Source of the DNA: Nitrososphaerota archaeon
GTDB lineage: Archaea > Thermoproteota > Nitrososphaeria > Nitrososphaerales > Nitrosopumilaceae
Assembly: GCA_028866895.1 (NCBI GenBank)
Contig: JAGWHF010000001.1
Span: forward strand, 124,001 to 188,000
Direction: 5' to 3'
Length of the DNA stretch: 64,000 bases
The number at the start of each line of letters is the position of its first letter. Positions within the stretch are counted from its first letter, which is position 1. Under the pieces are notes generated by a model. The model did not search any database. It was not told where the DNA came from and worked only from the letters and a program-made list of their open reading frames with translations. A program made the translations under genes and the position numbers. Shown here piece after piece: positions 17,288 through 26,892 of the stretch.

Positions 17288-18505
17288 TTGGCAAAGATCA
17301 AGTCGTTACAATGCAGGGAGTGCAAAAAAGAGTACGAACCTACATTTAGGTACATATGCGAGGAATGTTTCGGCCCCCTTGACGTAACCTATGATTTTGC
17401 CCCCCTGCGCAGGGAGACCTTTGCAAACCGGGAACACACGTACTGGCGTTATCATGAGTTGTTACCTATAGAATCAAGCTCAAACATAGTAAGCATAGGA
17501 GCCGGCCTTACGCCCCTCATCAAGGCAGACAAGCTGGGCGAGAAGCTCGGCCTGAACAATCTATACATAAAAAATGATTCCGTAAACCCCACATTCTCAT
17601 TCAAGGACAGACCGGCAGGTGTAGCGGTCTCAAAGGCAAAAGAGTTTGGGCTTTCTGCGGTGGGATGTGCCTCTACTGGGAACTTGGCATCGGCCACGGC
17701 GGCACATGCCGCGAAAGGGGGCTTTCCATGCTACATCTTTGCGCCAAGTGACATAGAGCATGCAAAGATCACGCAGGCACTTTCCTACGGGGCTGAATTC
17801 ATAGCTGTCGACGGGACATACGACGATGCAAACAGGATTGCCGCACAGATAGGGGACAGCAGGGGAATCGGGATAGTGAACATAAACATGCGTTCTTACT
17901 ATGTTGAGGGATCAAAGACGCTGGCGTTTGAGGTTGCAGAACAGATGGGATGGAAAGTCCCAGACCAGTTGATCGTGCCGGTGGGGAGCGGGGCCATGCT
18001 CAATGCAATCTGCAAGGGATTTGAGGAGCTTGAGAGGCTCTCACTCGTAGGCAATGTTTCAGGCATGCACATGATTGCGGCACAACCACACGGGTGTGCA
18101 CCTGTCGTAGAGGCCTTCAAGAAAAACAGGAGTGAGGTCACGCCTGTTGAGAACCCTGATACCATAGCAAAGAGCTTGGCGATTGGGGACCCTGGTGACG
18201 GTCAATATGTGCTAAGACGCTTAAAGCAATACAACGGCTTTGCCGAAGAATCATCAAACAGGGAGATTCTTGACGCTATACTGTTGCTTGCAAGAACGGA
18301 AGGAATCTTCACGGAGCCGGCTGGCGGTGTATCCGTGTCCGTCCTAAAGAAGATGGTGGAAGCGGGAAGGATCGACAAGAATGACTCTGTCGTATGCTAT
18401 GTAACAGGAAACGGCCTGAAGACTACAGAGGTAATGATGGAGGTACTCCCAAAACCCAGGACCATGCAGGCGGATGTAAACAAGATATCCGCGCTGGTGA
18501 GATAG
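17288..18505 (+). CDS. thrC: threonine synthase
   Basis: PLP enzyme converting O-phosphohomoserine to threonine. The 405-residue protein begins with a small zinc-ribbon-like CRECKKEYEPTFRYICEEC segment, as in archaeal threonine synthases. GAGLTPLIKADKL follows, and the Schiff-base Lys lies in NPTFSFKDRPAG; then come CASTGNLASATAAHA and the phosphate loop PVGSGAMLNAI. Start is TTG at 17288 with a TATA-like box about 28 nt upstream. The next gene, the beta-grasp/E1 fusion, begins 1 nt after its stop, so the pair is co-transcribed. Confidence 0.95.
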   Translation: MAKIKSLQCRECKKEYEPTFRYICEECFGPLDVTYDFAPLRRETFANREHTYWRYHELLPIESSSNIVSIGAGLTPLIKADKLGEKLGLNNLYIKNDSVNPTFSFKDRPAGVAVSKAKEFGLSAVGCASTGNLASATAAHAAKGGFPCYIFAPSDIEHAKITQALSYGAEFIAVDGTYDDANRIAAQIGDSRGIGIVNINMRSYYVEGSKTLAFEVAEQMGWKVPDQLIVPVGSGAMLNAICKGFEELERLSLVGNVSGMHMIAAQPHGCAPVVEAFKKNRSEVTPVENPDTIAKSLAIGDPGDGQYVLRRLKQYNGFAEESSNREILDAILLLARTEGIFTEPAGGVSVSVLKKMVEAGRIDKNDSVVCYVTGNGLKTTEVMMEVLPKPRTMQADVNKISALVR

Positions 18506-18506
18506 G

Positions 18507-19823
18507 ATGGCAGAGATAAAGTTCACGATACCATCGGTGCTCAACAAGGGCGGGGGGGAAAGGAAGGTCGATATTTCGGCAGCCAGCCTGAGCGAGGCAT
18601 TCAACAAGATCTCGGAGCAGATGGGTGAGGATTTCAAGAGGAGGGTGCTCAATCCTGACGGCACCCCGCGTTCGTTGATAAACATATACGTAAACGGCAA
18701 AAACATGAGGTTTTCGGGCGGGATGGAGACCGCCCTGAAGGACGGTGACGAGATCTATATACTTCCAGCGGTTGCGGGAGGCTCCGAGCTTTCCAGCAAG
18801 GAACTCGAGAGGTATTCCAGGCAGGTAATGCTTGAAGAGATCGGTTACGAGGGACAGCTGAGGCTCCGCAGCAAGAAGGCATGCGTTGTAGGCGTCGGCG
18901 GGCTTGGCAATCCCATCGCCAGCAGGCTTGTAGCTATGGGTGTGGGCAGGATAAGGATAGTGGACAGGGACGTAGTTGAGCTGTCAAACCTGCACAGGCA
19001 GACCATGTTTGACGAATCTGACGTGGGACAGGTGAAGGTGGAGGCGGCCGAGAGGAAGTTGAAAAAAATGAATTCTGGTGTTGTAATAGAGGCGCTGCCA
19101 GTATCGGTAAACGACTACACCGCCCTTGACATCGTGGAGGGATGCGATGTGGTAATTGATGCGCTTGACAGTGTAAACGCAAGATATTCGCTCAACAAGG
19201 CATGCGTGAAAAAGAACATCCCGTTTGTAACGGGGGCTGCGGTGGGGGTCTCGGGGCAGGTATTCACAATACTTCCTAACACCACCGCCTGCTACCATTG
19301 TGTCTTCCCCTCGCTTGATGAGAACTCCATGCCCACGTGCAGCACGGAGGGCGTTCATCCGTCAATCCTGTCAGTTGTCGGCGGGATCGAGGTTGCGGAG
19401 GCAGTAAAGGTGCTGATAGGTCGACCCCCGACACTTGCAAACAAGCTTCTTTACATTGATTTGGATAACCTGGATTTCGGCACGACCGAATTCAAGAAGG
19501 TCGAAGAGTGTCCGGTATGCGGGAGAGGACAGAGGGAGGAATTGCCAAGACAAGAATTGATAATTGAGGAGCTTTGCGGCCGCAACAGGGGCAAGCGAAC
19601 ATTTTCAATCACCCCAACGAAGATGTTCGAGATCAACGTACCAAAAATAACCAACGCGGCCTCTACAAAGGGATTCAAGGTCCAAAACCAAGGGGAACTT
19701 GGACTGTCCATGTCCACCAACGACATCTATGTCAGCTTCCTCAAGAGGGGCTCCGCAGTAATAGTTGGTGAGAAGGACGAGGACTCTGCAATAGCACTCT
19801 ACAAGACACTTGTGAATGCATGA
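18507..19823 (+). CDS. ThiS/MoaD-like beta-grasp domain fused to an E1-like (ThiF/MoeB/UbaA) adenylyltransferase
   Basis: A 438-residue fusion. Residues 1-92 are a ubiquitin-like sulfur-carrier domain ending in LPAVAGG, with the glycine pair at 91-92. Residues about 98-340 are an E1-type domain: RYSRQVMLEEIG, nucleotide loop GVGGLGNP, zinc pairs CYHC and CPVC, and the catalytic Cys278 in CSTEGVHPS. About 95 further residues form a C-terminal domain. E1 enzymes adenylate the terminal glycine of a carrier for sulfur transfer or protein conjugation. Here the carrier is joined to its own enzyme, so its glycine is not free. It is co-transcribed with thrC. Possible roles are molybdopterin, thiamine or tRNA sulfuration, or SAMP-type modification. 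Confidence 0.9.
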   Translation: MAEIKFTIPSVLNKGGGERKVDISAASLSEAFNKISEQMGEDFKRRVLNPDGTPRSLINIYVNGKNMRFSGGMETALKDGDEIYILPAVAGGSELSSKELERYSRQVMLEEIGYEGQLRLRSKKACVVGVGGLGNPIASRLVAMGVGRIRIVDRDVVELSNLHRQTMFDESDVGQVKVEAAERKLKKMNSGVVIEALPVSVNDYTALDIVEGCDVVIDALDSVNARYSLNKACVKKNIPFVTGAAVGVSGQVFTILPNTTACYHCVFPSLDENSMPTCSTEGVHPSILSVVGGIEVAEAVKVLIGRPPTLANKLLYIDLDNLDFGTTEFKKVEECPVCGRGQREELPRQELIIEELCGRNRGKRTFSITPTKMFEINVPKITNAASTKGFKVQNQGELGLSMSTNDIYVSFLKRGSAVIVGEKDEDSAIALYKTLVNA

Positions 19824-19829
19824 GCACCG

Positions 19830-20855
19830 TTAAAGATCCCTGATAGCAGAGAGCAGCCGCCTGTAGGGATCCTCCATGGAATCCAGGATCCTTGCCGCCT
19901 TCTTCCTGCTGTCAGATCCTTTCCCAAGCATCCTCTCGGCGAGCCTGGCCATGTTTTTTGGACTGGTCACCCTCCTTGCGAGGCCGGTCCTCACCAGGTA
20001 TTTTTCGATATGGTTAGGTATTGCGTCGTATGATATGGTCGGGATGCCCATCAAGGCAGCCTCGGCAGTCATCGTGCCGCCGGATCCTATGAAGAGGTCG
20101 GTAACGGACAGCAGGGACTTTCCGTCGACCACCTTGTCCATGACGGTGACTTGCCTTCCAAACTCTCTTCTCACCGCTTCAATCTGGGGCCTGTATCTCC
20201 CTAGAACTATGATGTTGTATCTTTCCCCTTTCTTTGCAAACTCTGCGATTATGTCGCTGCTTGTGCTCTTCTTTCCAAGTGCATAGGCAGCCGCGGTCTC
20301 CTCGAGCCTTATGACTATCGTCTTCTTGTCCCGGTTCACGGCCGGGGGCGTGGATGCAGACCTCTCCCTTACGATAACTGCCGCATCAACCGCCCTGTAC
20401 TGGATTATGTCATTTTTTGAGATTCCATACCGGACAAACTCGCTTTTGGGTATCACCCACGGAATGAGCAGTTTCTGGGCAAAAGGCAGGGAAAGCCTCA
20501 TCACGGCCTCCGCATGGGGGGAATCCGAAAAGACTATGTGCTTTATACCCAGGCCGAAAGCAATCCTTGAAGCCTCTGGAGAGCAGAAGCTGACTGTCAG
20601 GTCGGGGGAGAACCTGGCAACAATGTCGGTCAGGGCCCCTATCCGTCGGGTACTTGCGATTAGCTTGTCCTTCTTACCTGAACCGCCGTGCCTGCCCACT
20701 ATGACTAGATTGACACGTTTTATCCTGGCCAGGTCTACCACCTGCCCATAATTTCGCGAAGTGCACATGATTTTGTGATTTTTACCTAGTTTTCTTACCA
20801 TAGGGCCAAAAAATAGCAGCTGTTTTGGAGTAAGTATGTCAAACCAAATCTTCAA
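19830..20855 (-). CDS. DUF354 family protein, glycosyltransferase-like
   Basis: A protein of about 341 residues resembling the archaeal DUF354 family, distantly related to GT-B glycosyltransferases such as UDP-GlcNAc 2-epimerase and MurG. It opens KIWFDILTPKQLLFFGPMV, has a first Rossmann half with CTSRNYGQ, and a second half with GSGGTMTAEAALMGIPTISYD, a typical donor-sugar-nucleotide binding loop. TTG 20855 gives the normal N-terminus; the frame is open to 20933 but that would run into the divergent gene. It converges with the beta-grasp/E1 gene with 6 bp between. The substrate is unknown. Confidence 0.78.
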   Translation of the reverse strand: MKIWFDILTPKQLLFFGPMVRKLGKNHKIMCTSRNYGQVVDLARIKRVNLVIVGRHGGSGKKDKLIASTRRIGALTDIVARFSPDLTVSFCSPEASRIAFGLGIKHIVFSDSPHAEAVMRLSLPFAQKLLIPWVIPKSEFVRYGISKNDIIQYRAVDAAVIVRERSASTPPAVNRDKKTIVIRLEETAAAYALGKKSTSSDIIAEFAKKGERYNIIVLGRYRPQIEAVRREFGRQVTVMDKVVDGKSLLSVTDLFIGSGGTMTAEAALMGIPTISYDAIPNHIEKYLVRTGLARRVTSPKNMARLAERMLGKGSDSRKKAARILDSMEDPYRRLLSAIRDL

Positions 20856-20920
20856 ACGTTTTGAATAGTATCCAAGGGTGGAAAAAGTTTTTGTTAGCCA
20901 GCACTCATAGTTCGCTAGAT

Positions 20921-22054
20921 TTGGCTGCCGCAAAAGTTGTTGTTTATGGTCTTAGCACTGAGGGATATTCAATCGCATGCCAAATGGCAATAAAAGGCGC
21001 CGATGTTTTCATCGTGGACGAGTCGGCACACATGGCAATTTCTCTCAAGGCGGAAATAGCCAAGACTTATCCCAACGTCACCTCACTAAAGGAGGACGAG
21101 CCCCTGCTCGGGGTGGAGCCTATCGATGTGGCGATATCCCATGCCGAGTACCTCTTTTTTGCACCCAGAATCCGGAAGACCGGACAGGAGGCAAAGATGG
21201 AAATCCACTCGAAATTCAAGGATGCAACATCGCCCATGAAGAAGGGCGGGTCTGTCATTTACAACCTGCCCACCGGCATTGGGGGCAACAACGAGACAAT
21301 CTCCCTTTTGGAGCACGTAACAGGGCTTGAAATGGGAAAAGGAATATCGTATTTCTACTATCCGCTCTCCAAAGGACATTCTCCGGAGATAATCGGATCC
21401 TTCAACGGCAAGGCCGATGAGAAGCTTGGGAAGCTCTTGGAAGCCGAAAAAAAGACCAAAAAATTCGTGTCAATGTCTTCAGCCGAGATTATTCACGCAA
21501 TCAGCATCCTTGCCCAATTTTCCGGGCTTGCAAGCATACTTGAGGTCTGCAAATTTGCCCAGGATCCGTCGACAAGGAATGATCTGGTCTTTACAGACTA
21601 CAAGGACCTCTTTCTGGATGACATGACAAACGGCTTGTATGATCTGAGGTCCCTTGGAACCTCGGTGGAGGGGGCAGGCACAATGATGTACCTTGTCAAT
21701 GGCAGCATTAAGGGGATCGAGGGGTACGTCAAGAGACTCATAGATGAGATTAGGTCCACCCTGAAGAAGAACGATCTGAAGGCAAGCAGGACGAAGGTAG
21801 TATTGGTCTGGACCCAGGACTCGTACGAGATGAGGGGAGACAAGGTTGACATGCTGGGATCCCTTGTTACGAAACTGCGAGACTATATTGGGGATGTAGA
21901 GGTCTCGCAGGGGGAGGGCCTTGACCTTTTCCACAGTGACAAGACGACCATAATTGTGGCATGCTCCAAATTGGATTTTGAAAAGACATCTAAGAACGGC
22001 AAGGACTCTGATGTAATAATAATAAAGACCAACCCGTTATGTGAGATATTGTAA
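20921..22054 (+). CDS. nucleotide-sugar dehydrogenase-like Rossmann protein of unknown function
   Basis: The protein starts AAKVVVYGLSTEGYSIA, an NAD-binding loop, followed by a helical middle (about residues 180-280) like the dimerisation domain of UDP-sugar dehydrogenases. No GGxC catalytic motif is visible, so dehydrogenase activity is doubtful. TTG 20921 is chosen as start; TTG 20861 and 20891 are alternatives and the choice is weak. The gene lies 20 bp upstream of grpE and probably shares its transcript, linking it by position, not by known function, to the Hsp70 system. It is divergent from the DUF354 gene. Confidence 0.6.
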   Translation: MAAAKVVVYGLSTEGYSIACQMAIKGADVFIVDESAHMAISLKAEIAKTYPNVTSLKEDEPLLGVEPIDVAISHAEYLFFAPRIRKTGQEAKMEIHSKFKDATSPMKKGGSVIYNLPTGIGGNNETISLLEHVTGLEMGKGISYFYYPLSKGHSPEIIGSFNGKADEKLGKLLEAEKKTKKFVSMSSAEIIHAISILAQFSGLASILEVCKFAQDPSTRNDLVFTDYKDLFLDDMTNGLYDLRSLGTSVEGAGTMMYLVNGSIKGIEGYVKRLIDEIRSTLKKNDLKASRTKVVLVWTQDSYEMRGDKVDMLGSLVTKLRDYIGDVEVSQGEGLDLFHSDKTTIIVACSKLDFEKTSKNGKDSDVIIIKTNPLCEIL

Positions 22055-22074
22055 TAAGATGATGATGGGAGGGT

Positions 22075-22635
22075 ATGGTGGATTTGTCTGAAAACGAGAA
22101 CGGGGCAGAGGAGGAAGGAAAGAGCGTCCAGAAGGAGGACCTTGGCAGCTTGGAGGAAATAATCAGCGAACTTAGGAAGGATCTTGAAACCGAGAAGGCA
22201 AAGTCAAGCGCGCAGGAAAAAAAAATCCAGTACCTGCTGGCAGATTTTGAAAATCTAAAGAAGAGGGCGGAGCTTGACGTTCAGGGCAGGGTGGACTCTA
22301 TAACGGATGGGATGATTCTGAAGTTCCTGTCCCTCTATGACGACTTTGCCCGAGCAAGGGACGCCCTTTCCAAACAAAATGTAAATACCGATGGACTTGA
22401 CGCAATCCTGAAGAACATGGACTCGTTCCTGACCGAGTACGGGGTGAGGCCGATAGACGCACTGGGGGAGGTCTTTGATCCGACAAGGCATGAGGCTATC
22501 TCCGTTAGGGCAGACCCAGCACTTGATGACGATACGATTACCGCCGAACTTCGTAAAGGATATATTTTAAAAGACAGAATTATTAGACCCAGTCTAGTGG
22601 AGATATCTAAAAAACAAATCGAGGAAATGAATTAG
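22075..22635 (+). CDS. grpE: GrpE nucleotide-exchange factor
   Basis: Releases ADP from DnaK. The 186-residue protein has an acidic N-terminal tail, a long coiled coil (about residues 22-75) with [15 protein letters not shown], and the C-terminal beta-wing with [20 protein letters not shown], the DnaK contact region. ATG 22075 is the start. dnaK begins 1 nt after its stop. The archaeal Hsp70 system is generally thought to have come from bacteria by transfer. Confidence 0.95.
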   Translation: MVDLSENENGAEEEGKSVQKEDLGSLEEIISELRKDLETEKAKSSAQEKKIQYLLADFENLKKRAELDVQGRVDSITDGMILKFLSLYDDFARARDALSKQNVNTDGLDAILKNMDSFLTEYGVRPIDALGEVFDPTRHEAISVRADPALDDDTITAELRKGYILKDRIIRPSLVEISKKQIEEMN

Positions 22636-22636
22636 A

Positions 22637-24487
22637 ATGGCAAAAATTATAGGAATTGATCTGGGGACTAGCAACTCTGCCGCAGCCGTCATGATGGGTG
22701 GAAAACCGTCACTCATCCCGGCAGCCGAGGGCACGACCATAGGGGGTAAGGCTTTTCCTTCCGTAGTGGCCCTTACCAAGGACGGACAGCTTCTGGTGGG
22801 GGAGCCTGCACGAAGACAGGCGGTGACAAACCCGTCTGGTACCGTAGTTGCTGCCAAGAGGAAGATGGGTACAGACCATTCCTTCAAGATTTATGACAAG
22901 GACTACAAACCGCAGCAGATTTCTGCCTTCATCCTGCAAAAAATAAAGAAGGACGCAGAGGCGTTCATTGGAGAGAAGATTGAAAAGGCAGTGATAACAG
23001 TACCTGCCTACTTTAACGACAACCAGCGGCAGGCGACCAAAGATGCGGGACAGATTGCCGGGCTCGAGGTGGTCAGGATAATAAACGAGCCTACTGCGGC
23101 GGCACTTGCTTTCGGGCTTGACAAGGCAAAGCAGGACATGAAGATAATGGTCTTCGACCTGGGAGGGGGCACTCTTGACGTTACAATCATGGAGATGGGC
23201 GGCGGCGTCTTTGAGGTGATGAGCACGTCAGGGGACACGCAGCTTGGAGGTACTGATATGGACAAGGTAATGATTGACTACATTGTAGACAATTTCAGAA
23301 GGTCAAGCGGGATTGATATCTCAAAAGATGGTGCGGCAATGGTGAGGGTAAGGGAGGCGGCAGAGAAGGCAAAGATAGAGCTCTCCTCCGTTTTTGAAAC
23401 CGACATCAATCTCCCTTTTATCTCGTACGACCCCTCTGCAGGACCCAAGAATCTTGAGCTAAAGATCACGCGAGCAAAGTTTGAGGAGCTGATAAACCCG
23501 ATAGTCGAGAGGTGCAAGCCATCCATGACAAAGGCCCTGGAGGATGCCAAACTGTCTCCTGCGGACGTAAGCAAGATCATACTGGTGGGCGGGCCCACAA
23601 GGATACCGCTTGTCAGAAAATTCGTGGCAGGAGTAATGGGTAAGGAACCAGAGGCCGGGGTAGACCCCATGGAGGCAGTTGCCCTTGGCGCAGCCATCCA
23701 GGCAGGCATCATAGCAGGTGAGGTGACAAGCGATATTGTGCTCTTGGATGTCACGCCGCTGACCCTGGGGGTAGAGGTGCTGGGCGGATTGCGTGAGCCA
23801 ATAATTGACAGGAATACCACAATCCCAACCTCCAAAAGCAAGACGTTCACAACCGCGGCAGACAACCAGACTGCGGTCACAATACACATAGTACAGGGGG
23901 AAAGATCCATGGCATCAGACAATGTCTCCCTTGGGAGCTTCAACCTTTCCGGCATCCCGCCAGCGCCAAGGGGAATTCCGCAGATAGAGGTGAAGTTTGA
24001 TATTGACGCAAACGGCATACTGAACGTAACGGCAAAAGATCTTGCGACGCAGAAGGAGGCCAAAATCACAATCTCGGCAAGCACCAAGCTCTCAAAGGAT
24101 GACATAGAGAAGATGAAGAAGGATGCCGAAACATTCTCGGAGCAGGACAAGAAGAAGAAGGAAGAGGTTGAGGTAAAGAACGAGGCGGAACAGTACATCT
24201 ATACCACGGAAAAGCTGGTTAGCCAGGATCTGAAGGACAAGATCACGCAGGATCAGGGAATAAAGGTAACCAACGCAATAAAGGATCTCAAGGATGTCGT
24301 CAACAAGGGGCCCGAGGAGATCAGGCCCAAGCTTGAGGCCCTAAAGAAGATAGTAAATGACATCACCACGGAGCTTTACAAGAACGTGACCCCGCCTCCG
24401 GGTGCTGGACCCCAGGGTGCATCAGGACCGGGCCAGCAGGAATCTGCCGGGACGTCGGAACAGTCTGCTGGTGGAGCAACCAACTGA
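22637..24487 (+). CDS. dnaK: chaperone DnaK (Hsp70)
   Basis: A 616-residue ATP-driven chaperone. The ATPase domain (to about residue 360) shows [43 protein letters not shown] and [12 protein letters not shown], then [10 protein letters not shown]. The substrate domain follows with [12 protein letters not shown] and NTTIPTSKS, and then a helical lid and a flexible Gly/Ser/Gln-rich C-terminal tail ([12 protein letters not shown]). The short loop in the N-terminal lobe resembles the Gram-positive/archaeal type rather than the proteobacterial one. It is expressed in order grpE-dnaK-dnaJ. Confidence 0.98.
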   Translation: MAKIIGIDLGTSNSAAAVMMGGKPSLIPAAEGTTIGGKAFPSVVALTKDGQLLVGEPARRQAVTNPSGTVVAAKRKMGTDHSFKIYDKDYKPQQISAFILQKIKKDAEAFIGEKIEKAVITVPAYFNDNQRQATKDAGQIAGLEVVRIINEPTAAALAFGLDKAKQDMKIMVFDLGGGTLDVTIMEMGGGVFEVMSTSGDTQLGGTDMDKVMIDYIVDNFRRSSGIDISKDGAAMVRVREAAEKAKIELSSVFETDINLPFISYDPSAGPKNLELKITRAKFEELINPIVERCKPSMTKALEDAKLSPADVSKIILVGGPTRIPLVRKFVAGVMGKEPEAGVDPMEAVALGAAIQAGIIAGEVTSDIVLLDVTPLTLGVEVLGGLREPIIDRNTTIPTSKSKTFTTAADNQTAVTIHIVQGERSMASDNVSLGSFNLSGIPPAPRGIPQIEVKFDIDANGILNVTAKDLATQKEAKITISASTKLSKDDIEKMKKDAETFSEQDKKKKEEVEVKNEAEQYIYTTEKLVSQDLKDKITQDQGIKVTNAIKDLKDVVNKGPEEIRPKLEALKKIVNDITTELYKNVTPPPGAGPQGASGPGQQESAGTSEQSAGGATN

Positions 24488-24520
24488 TGCGGTGCTTTAT
24501 GTTAGAAGACATTTGCCACT

Positions 24521-25624
24521 ATGAGCGCTAAACGCGACTATTATGAGGTCCTGGGAATACAGAAGAATGCCTCCCCGGATGAGATAAAATCCCAATACAG
24601 GAAGCTTGCCCTCAAATTCCATCCTGACAGGAACAAGTCGCCAGAGGCGGCCGAACACTTCAAGGAGATATCCGAGGCCTATGCTGTATTGTCAGATGCG
24701 GAAAAGCGCAAGGTATACGATGCGTACGGGCACGCGGGTGTTGACGGAAAGTACAGCACGGAGGACATTTTCCAGGGTTCGAAAGTAAACTTTGAGGACA
24801 TCTTTGGTTCTGGATTTGATTCAATATTTGCAAACCTGTTTGGAGGTGGAGGCGGAGGCTTTAGGTTCGGGGGGTTTGGGTCAGGCTTTGGGATGGAAAG
24901 GGGCGCGGATTTGGTATACGATACTGAAATAACACTTGACGATGTCCTGAAGGGAAAGCAGGAAGAGGTCGAGCTTCCAAGCGAGAACGCCTGCATGGAA
25001 TGCAAGGGAACTGGCGCAACACCGGGGACCTCGATGAGGACCTGCACCGTTTGCAACGGCCAGGGGCAGGTAAGGACGTCGCGCAGCAGCGGGTTCTCCA
25101 CCTTTGTCACCGTACATCCGTGCAACACGTGCAGGGGGCAGGGAAAGATAATAGAGAGGCCATGCTCCAAGTGCAGGGGATCGGGCAGGCAGAAGGGCAC
25201 AAGGCGCTTCTCGTTTGAAATTCCGCCGGGAGTTGAGAATGGTGAGTACCGGATCAAGGGCGAGGGGGAGCAGGTTGCCCGCGGAATAAACGGAGATCTC
25301 GTCGTCAGAATAAAGGTAAGGCCGCATGACAAGTTCAAGAGGGATGGGGCAGACCTATTTTATGATGAGGAGATCTCCATGGCGGATGCCGCGCTGGGGA
25401 AGAAGGCAGTCGTCCCCACCCTGGAGGATACGGAGAGGATTGAGGTCGAACCTGGCAGCCAGCCAAATACGATAATAAAGCTGAGGGGTAAGGGCCTGCC
25501 GCACCATGGTTCCAGGGGAAGGGGCGACCTGTATGTGAGACTTGTCGTAAACATCCCGAAAAAATTGGATAAGCAACAGAAAAAACTGCTTGAGGAACTG
25601 CGCGATACCCTGGAAGAAGGATGA
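24521..25624 (+). CDS. dnaJ: chaperone DnaJ (Hsp40)
   Basis: J-domain co-chaperone stimulating DnaK ATPase. The 367-residue class A protein carries the HPD loop in KFHPDRNKS (about residues 30-38) and a Gly/Phe-rich linker ([13 protein letters not shown]). Four zinc-binding CxxCxGxG repeats follow: [24 protein letters not shown] and CSKCRGSG. The C-terminal substrate domain contains [15 protein letters not shown]. It lies 33 bp after dnaK. Its stop overlaps the ATG of the following HAD-like gene by 4 bp. Confidence 0.97.
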   Translation: MSAKRDYYEVLGIQKNASPDEIKSQYRKLALKFHPDRNKSPEAAEHFKEISEAYAVLSDAEKRKVYDAYGHAGVDGKYSTEDIFQGSKVNFEDIFGSGFDSIFANLFGGGGGGFRFGGFGSGFGMERGADLVYDTEITLDDVLKGKQEEVELPSENACMECKGTGATPGTSMRTCTVCNGQGQVRTSRSSGFSTFVTVHPCNTCRGQGKIIERPCSKCRGSGRQKGTRRFSFEIPPGVENGEYRIKGEGEQVARGINGDLVVRIKVRPHDKFKRDGADLFYDEEISMADAALGKKAVVPTLEDTERIEVEPGSQPNTIIKLRGKGLPHHGSRGRGDLYVRLVVNIPKKLDKQQKKLLEELRDTLEEG

Positions 25625-26172
25625 ACCTGAGAATCGGACTCGACGTGGACGGCGTGCTTGCAGACGTTATCCAGTCCTGGCTTTTGTACAATAACAACGT
25701 GAGGACAAACATACTCAAATCGGATATCTTGGAATGGGATTTTTGGAAGAGGTATGGCATAGACAAGTTTGATTTCTATACGGAACTCTCCATGTGCTGG
25801 AAGTCCTGGGATAAAATCCCGCCCACGGAGGCCGGGATTTCCCAAGCCTCCAAGGATCTTTCCAAGATTGGGACCGTAGACATAGTGACTGCCAGGGAGG
25901 ACTCCACCCATGAGGACGTGAAGAAATGGCTCAAAATGCACGACGTGGTTTTTAAAAACTACGTGGGCGTTTCGGAGGGGATTGAGAAGGCCATGCTTGA
26001 CTACGATGTGTTCATAGACGATTCGCCAATCAACGCGAAAAGCATGCTGGCAAGGCAGAAATCTGTAATTCTTTACAGCCAGCCATGGAATATGCATTTT
26101 GACGATCCCAGGGCAAAAAGGATAAGCGAACTTGGGATGGCAGTTGACATCATAGGAAAATTGAGACTGTAA
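25621..26172 (+). CDS. 5'-nucleotidase (NT5C)-like HAD protein
   Basis: A 183-residue HAD-fold protein with motif [12 protein letters not shown] near the N-terminus, motif II in DIVTAREDS, and motif IV in [11 protein letters not shown]. It resembles the deoxyribonucleotidase (NT5C) family, which dephosphorylates nucleoside monophosphates, but substrate cannot be set from sequence. It starts in an ATGA overlap with dnaJ and so is the last gene of the Hsp70 operon, a functional link that is not obvious. Confidence 0.78.
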   Translation: MNLRIGLDVDGVLADVIQSWLLYNNNVRTNILKSDILEWDFWKRYGIDKFDFYTELSMCWKSWDKIPPTEAGISQASKDLSKIGTVDIVTAREDSTHEDVKKWLKMHDVVFKNYVGVSEGIEKAMLDYDVFIDDSPINAKSMLARQKSVILYSQPWNMHFDDPRAKRISELGMAVDIIGKLRL

Positions 26173-26277
26173 GGAAAGGTACCTGCTTTTTTCAAGCGTG
26201 TCTTGGGAGTGCGGGAGGTGATTGGTCCATAGATGCCATAATAAAGACACTTATTCTGGCTTTTTGATTTCCACGTT

Positions 26278-26362
26278 GCGGGGGTCGCCTAGCCTGGTCA
26301 ACGGCGTAAGGCTCAGAACCTTATCTCTTAGGAGTTCGTGGGTTCAAATCCCACCTCCCGCA
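26278..26362 (+). tRNA. tRNA-Leu (anticodon CAG)
   Basis: A type II tRNA of 85 nt. The acceptor stem GCGGGGG pairs with CTCCCGC (one G-T pair) and the discriminator is A. The D-arm is GCC...GGC. The anticodon stem is TAAGG/CCTTA around loop CTCAGAA, giving CAG, which reads CUG. A long variable arm follows, and then the T-arm GTGGG-TTCAAAT-CCCAC. No intron is present and CCA is not encoded. Confidence 0.95.
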
Positions 26363-26517
26363 TTTCAAATTTTTACATAATGCTTGCTTTACTGGCCGAC
26401 TGCGGAAACCGTTATTTTCCACCATGTTTTGATAGATTTTCATTCCTTTGTACCTAACAAGACCTTCATGTTCGTACCAAAATTTCGAGCTGGTCGACAA
26501 ACCGCATAATACTGAAA

Positions 26518-26528
26518 AATTTATAATC
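26518..26528 (+). promoter_or_regulatory. TATA box of the PII gene
   Basis: The AATTTATAATC box is centred about 26 nt before ATG 26549, supporting a leaderless transcript for the PII-protein gene. The 186 bp between tRNA-Leu and this gene hold nothing else that I can recognise. Confidence 0.6.
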
Positions 26529-26548
26529 TATTACACGATTGGTGGGTC

Positions 26549-26890
26549 ATGAAAAGGGTCGAAGCTGTCGTATCGCCCGACAAGCTTGATGCTGTAGTAG
26601 AAGCTGTAAAAAAGGTGGGCGTGGGCGGCATTACCATCTTCGAGGCAAAGGGTTGGGGAAAGGCAACCAGAATGGCAAGGGATGCGGAAAAATCAGCAAG
26701 CACCCCAAAGGGATTCAACCTGAAAAGCTACGTACTGACCGTGGTTGACGACTCTATAGTGGACAAAGTGGTAACAGCAATCCTCGAGGCTGCCAGCACG
26801 GGTTCTGTGGGAGACGGCAAGATCTTCATAGACAACCTTGACACCGCGGTAGACATTGGAAGCGGCCAGAAGGGAGTAATGGCAATCTGA
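26549..26890 (+). CDS. PII-family nitrogen regulatory protein
   Basis: A 113-residue trimeric signal protein that senses ATP/ADP and 2-oxoglutarate and controls ammonium uptake or assimilation. It has the core KLDAVVEAVKKVGVGGIT, the B-loop region SVGDGKIFI and the closing VDIGSGQKG. The T-loop (about residues 37-58) is divergent and has no tyrosine, so uridylylation at the usual Tyr51 is impossible. No ammonium transporter (amtB) neighbours it, so its partner is not indicated. It is leaderless from its own promoter and converges with gatE with 2 bp between. Confidence 0.92.
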   Translation: MKRVEAVVSPDKLDAVVEAVKKVGVGGITIFEAKGWGKATRMARDAEKSASTPKGFNLKSYVLTVVDDSIVDKVVTAILEAASTGSVGDGKIFIDNLDTAVDIGSGQKGVMAI

Positions 26891-26892
26891 GC

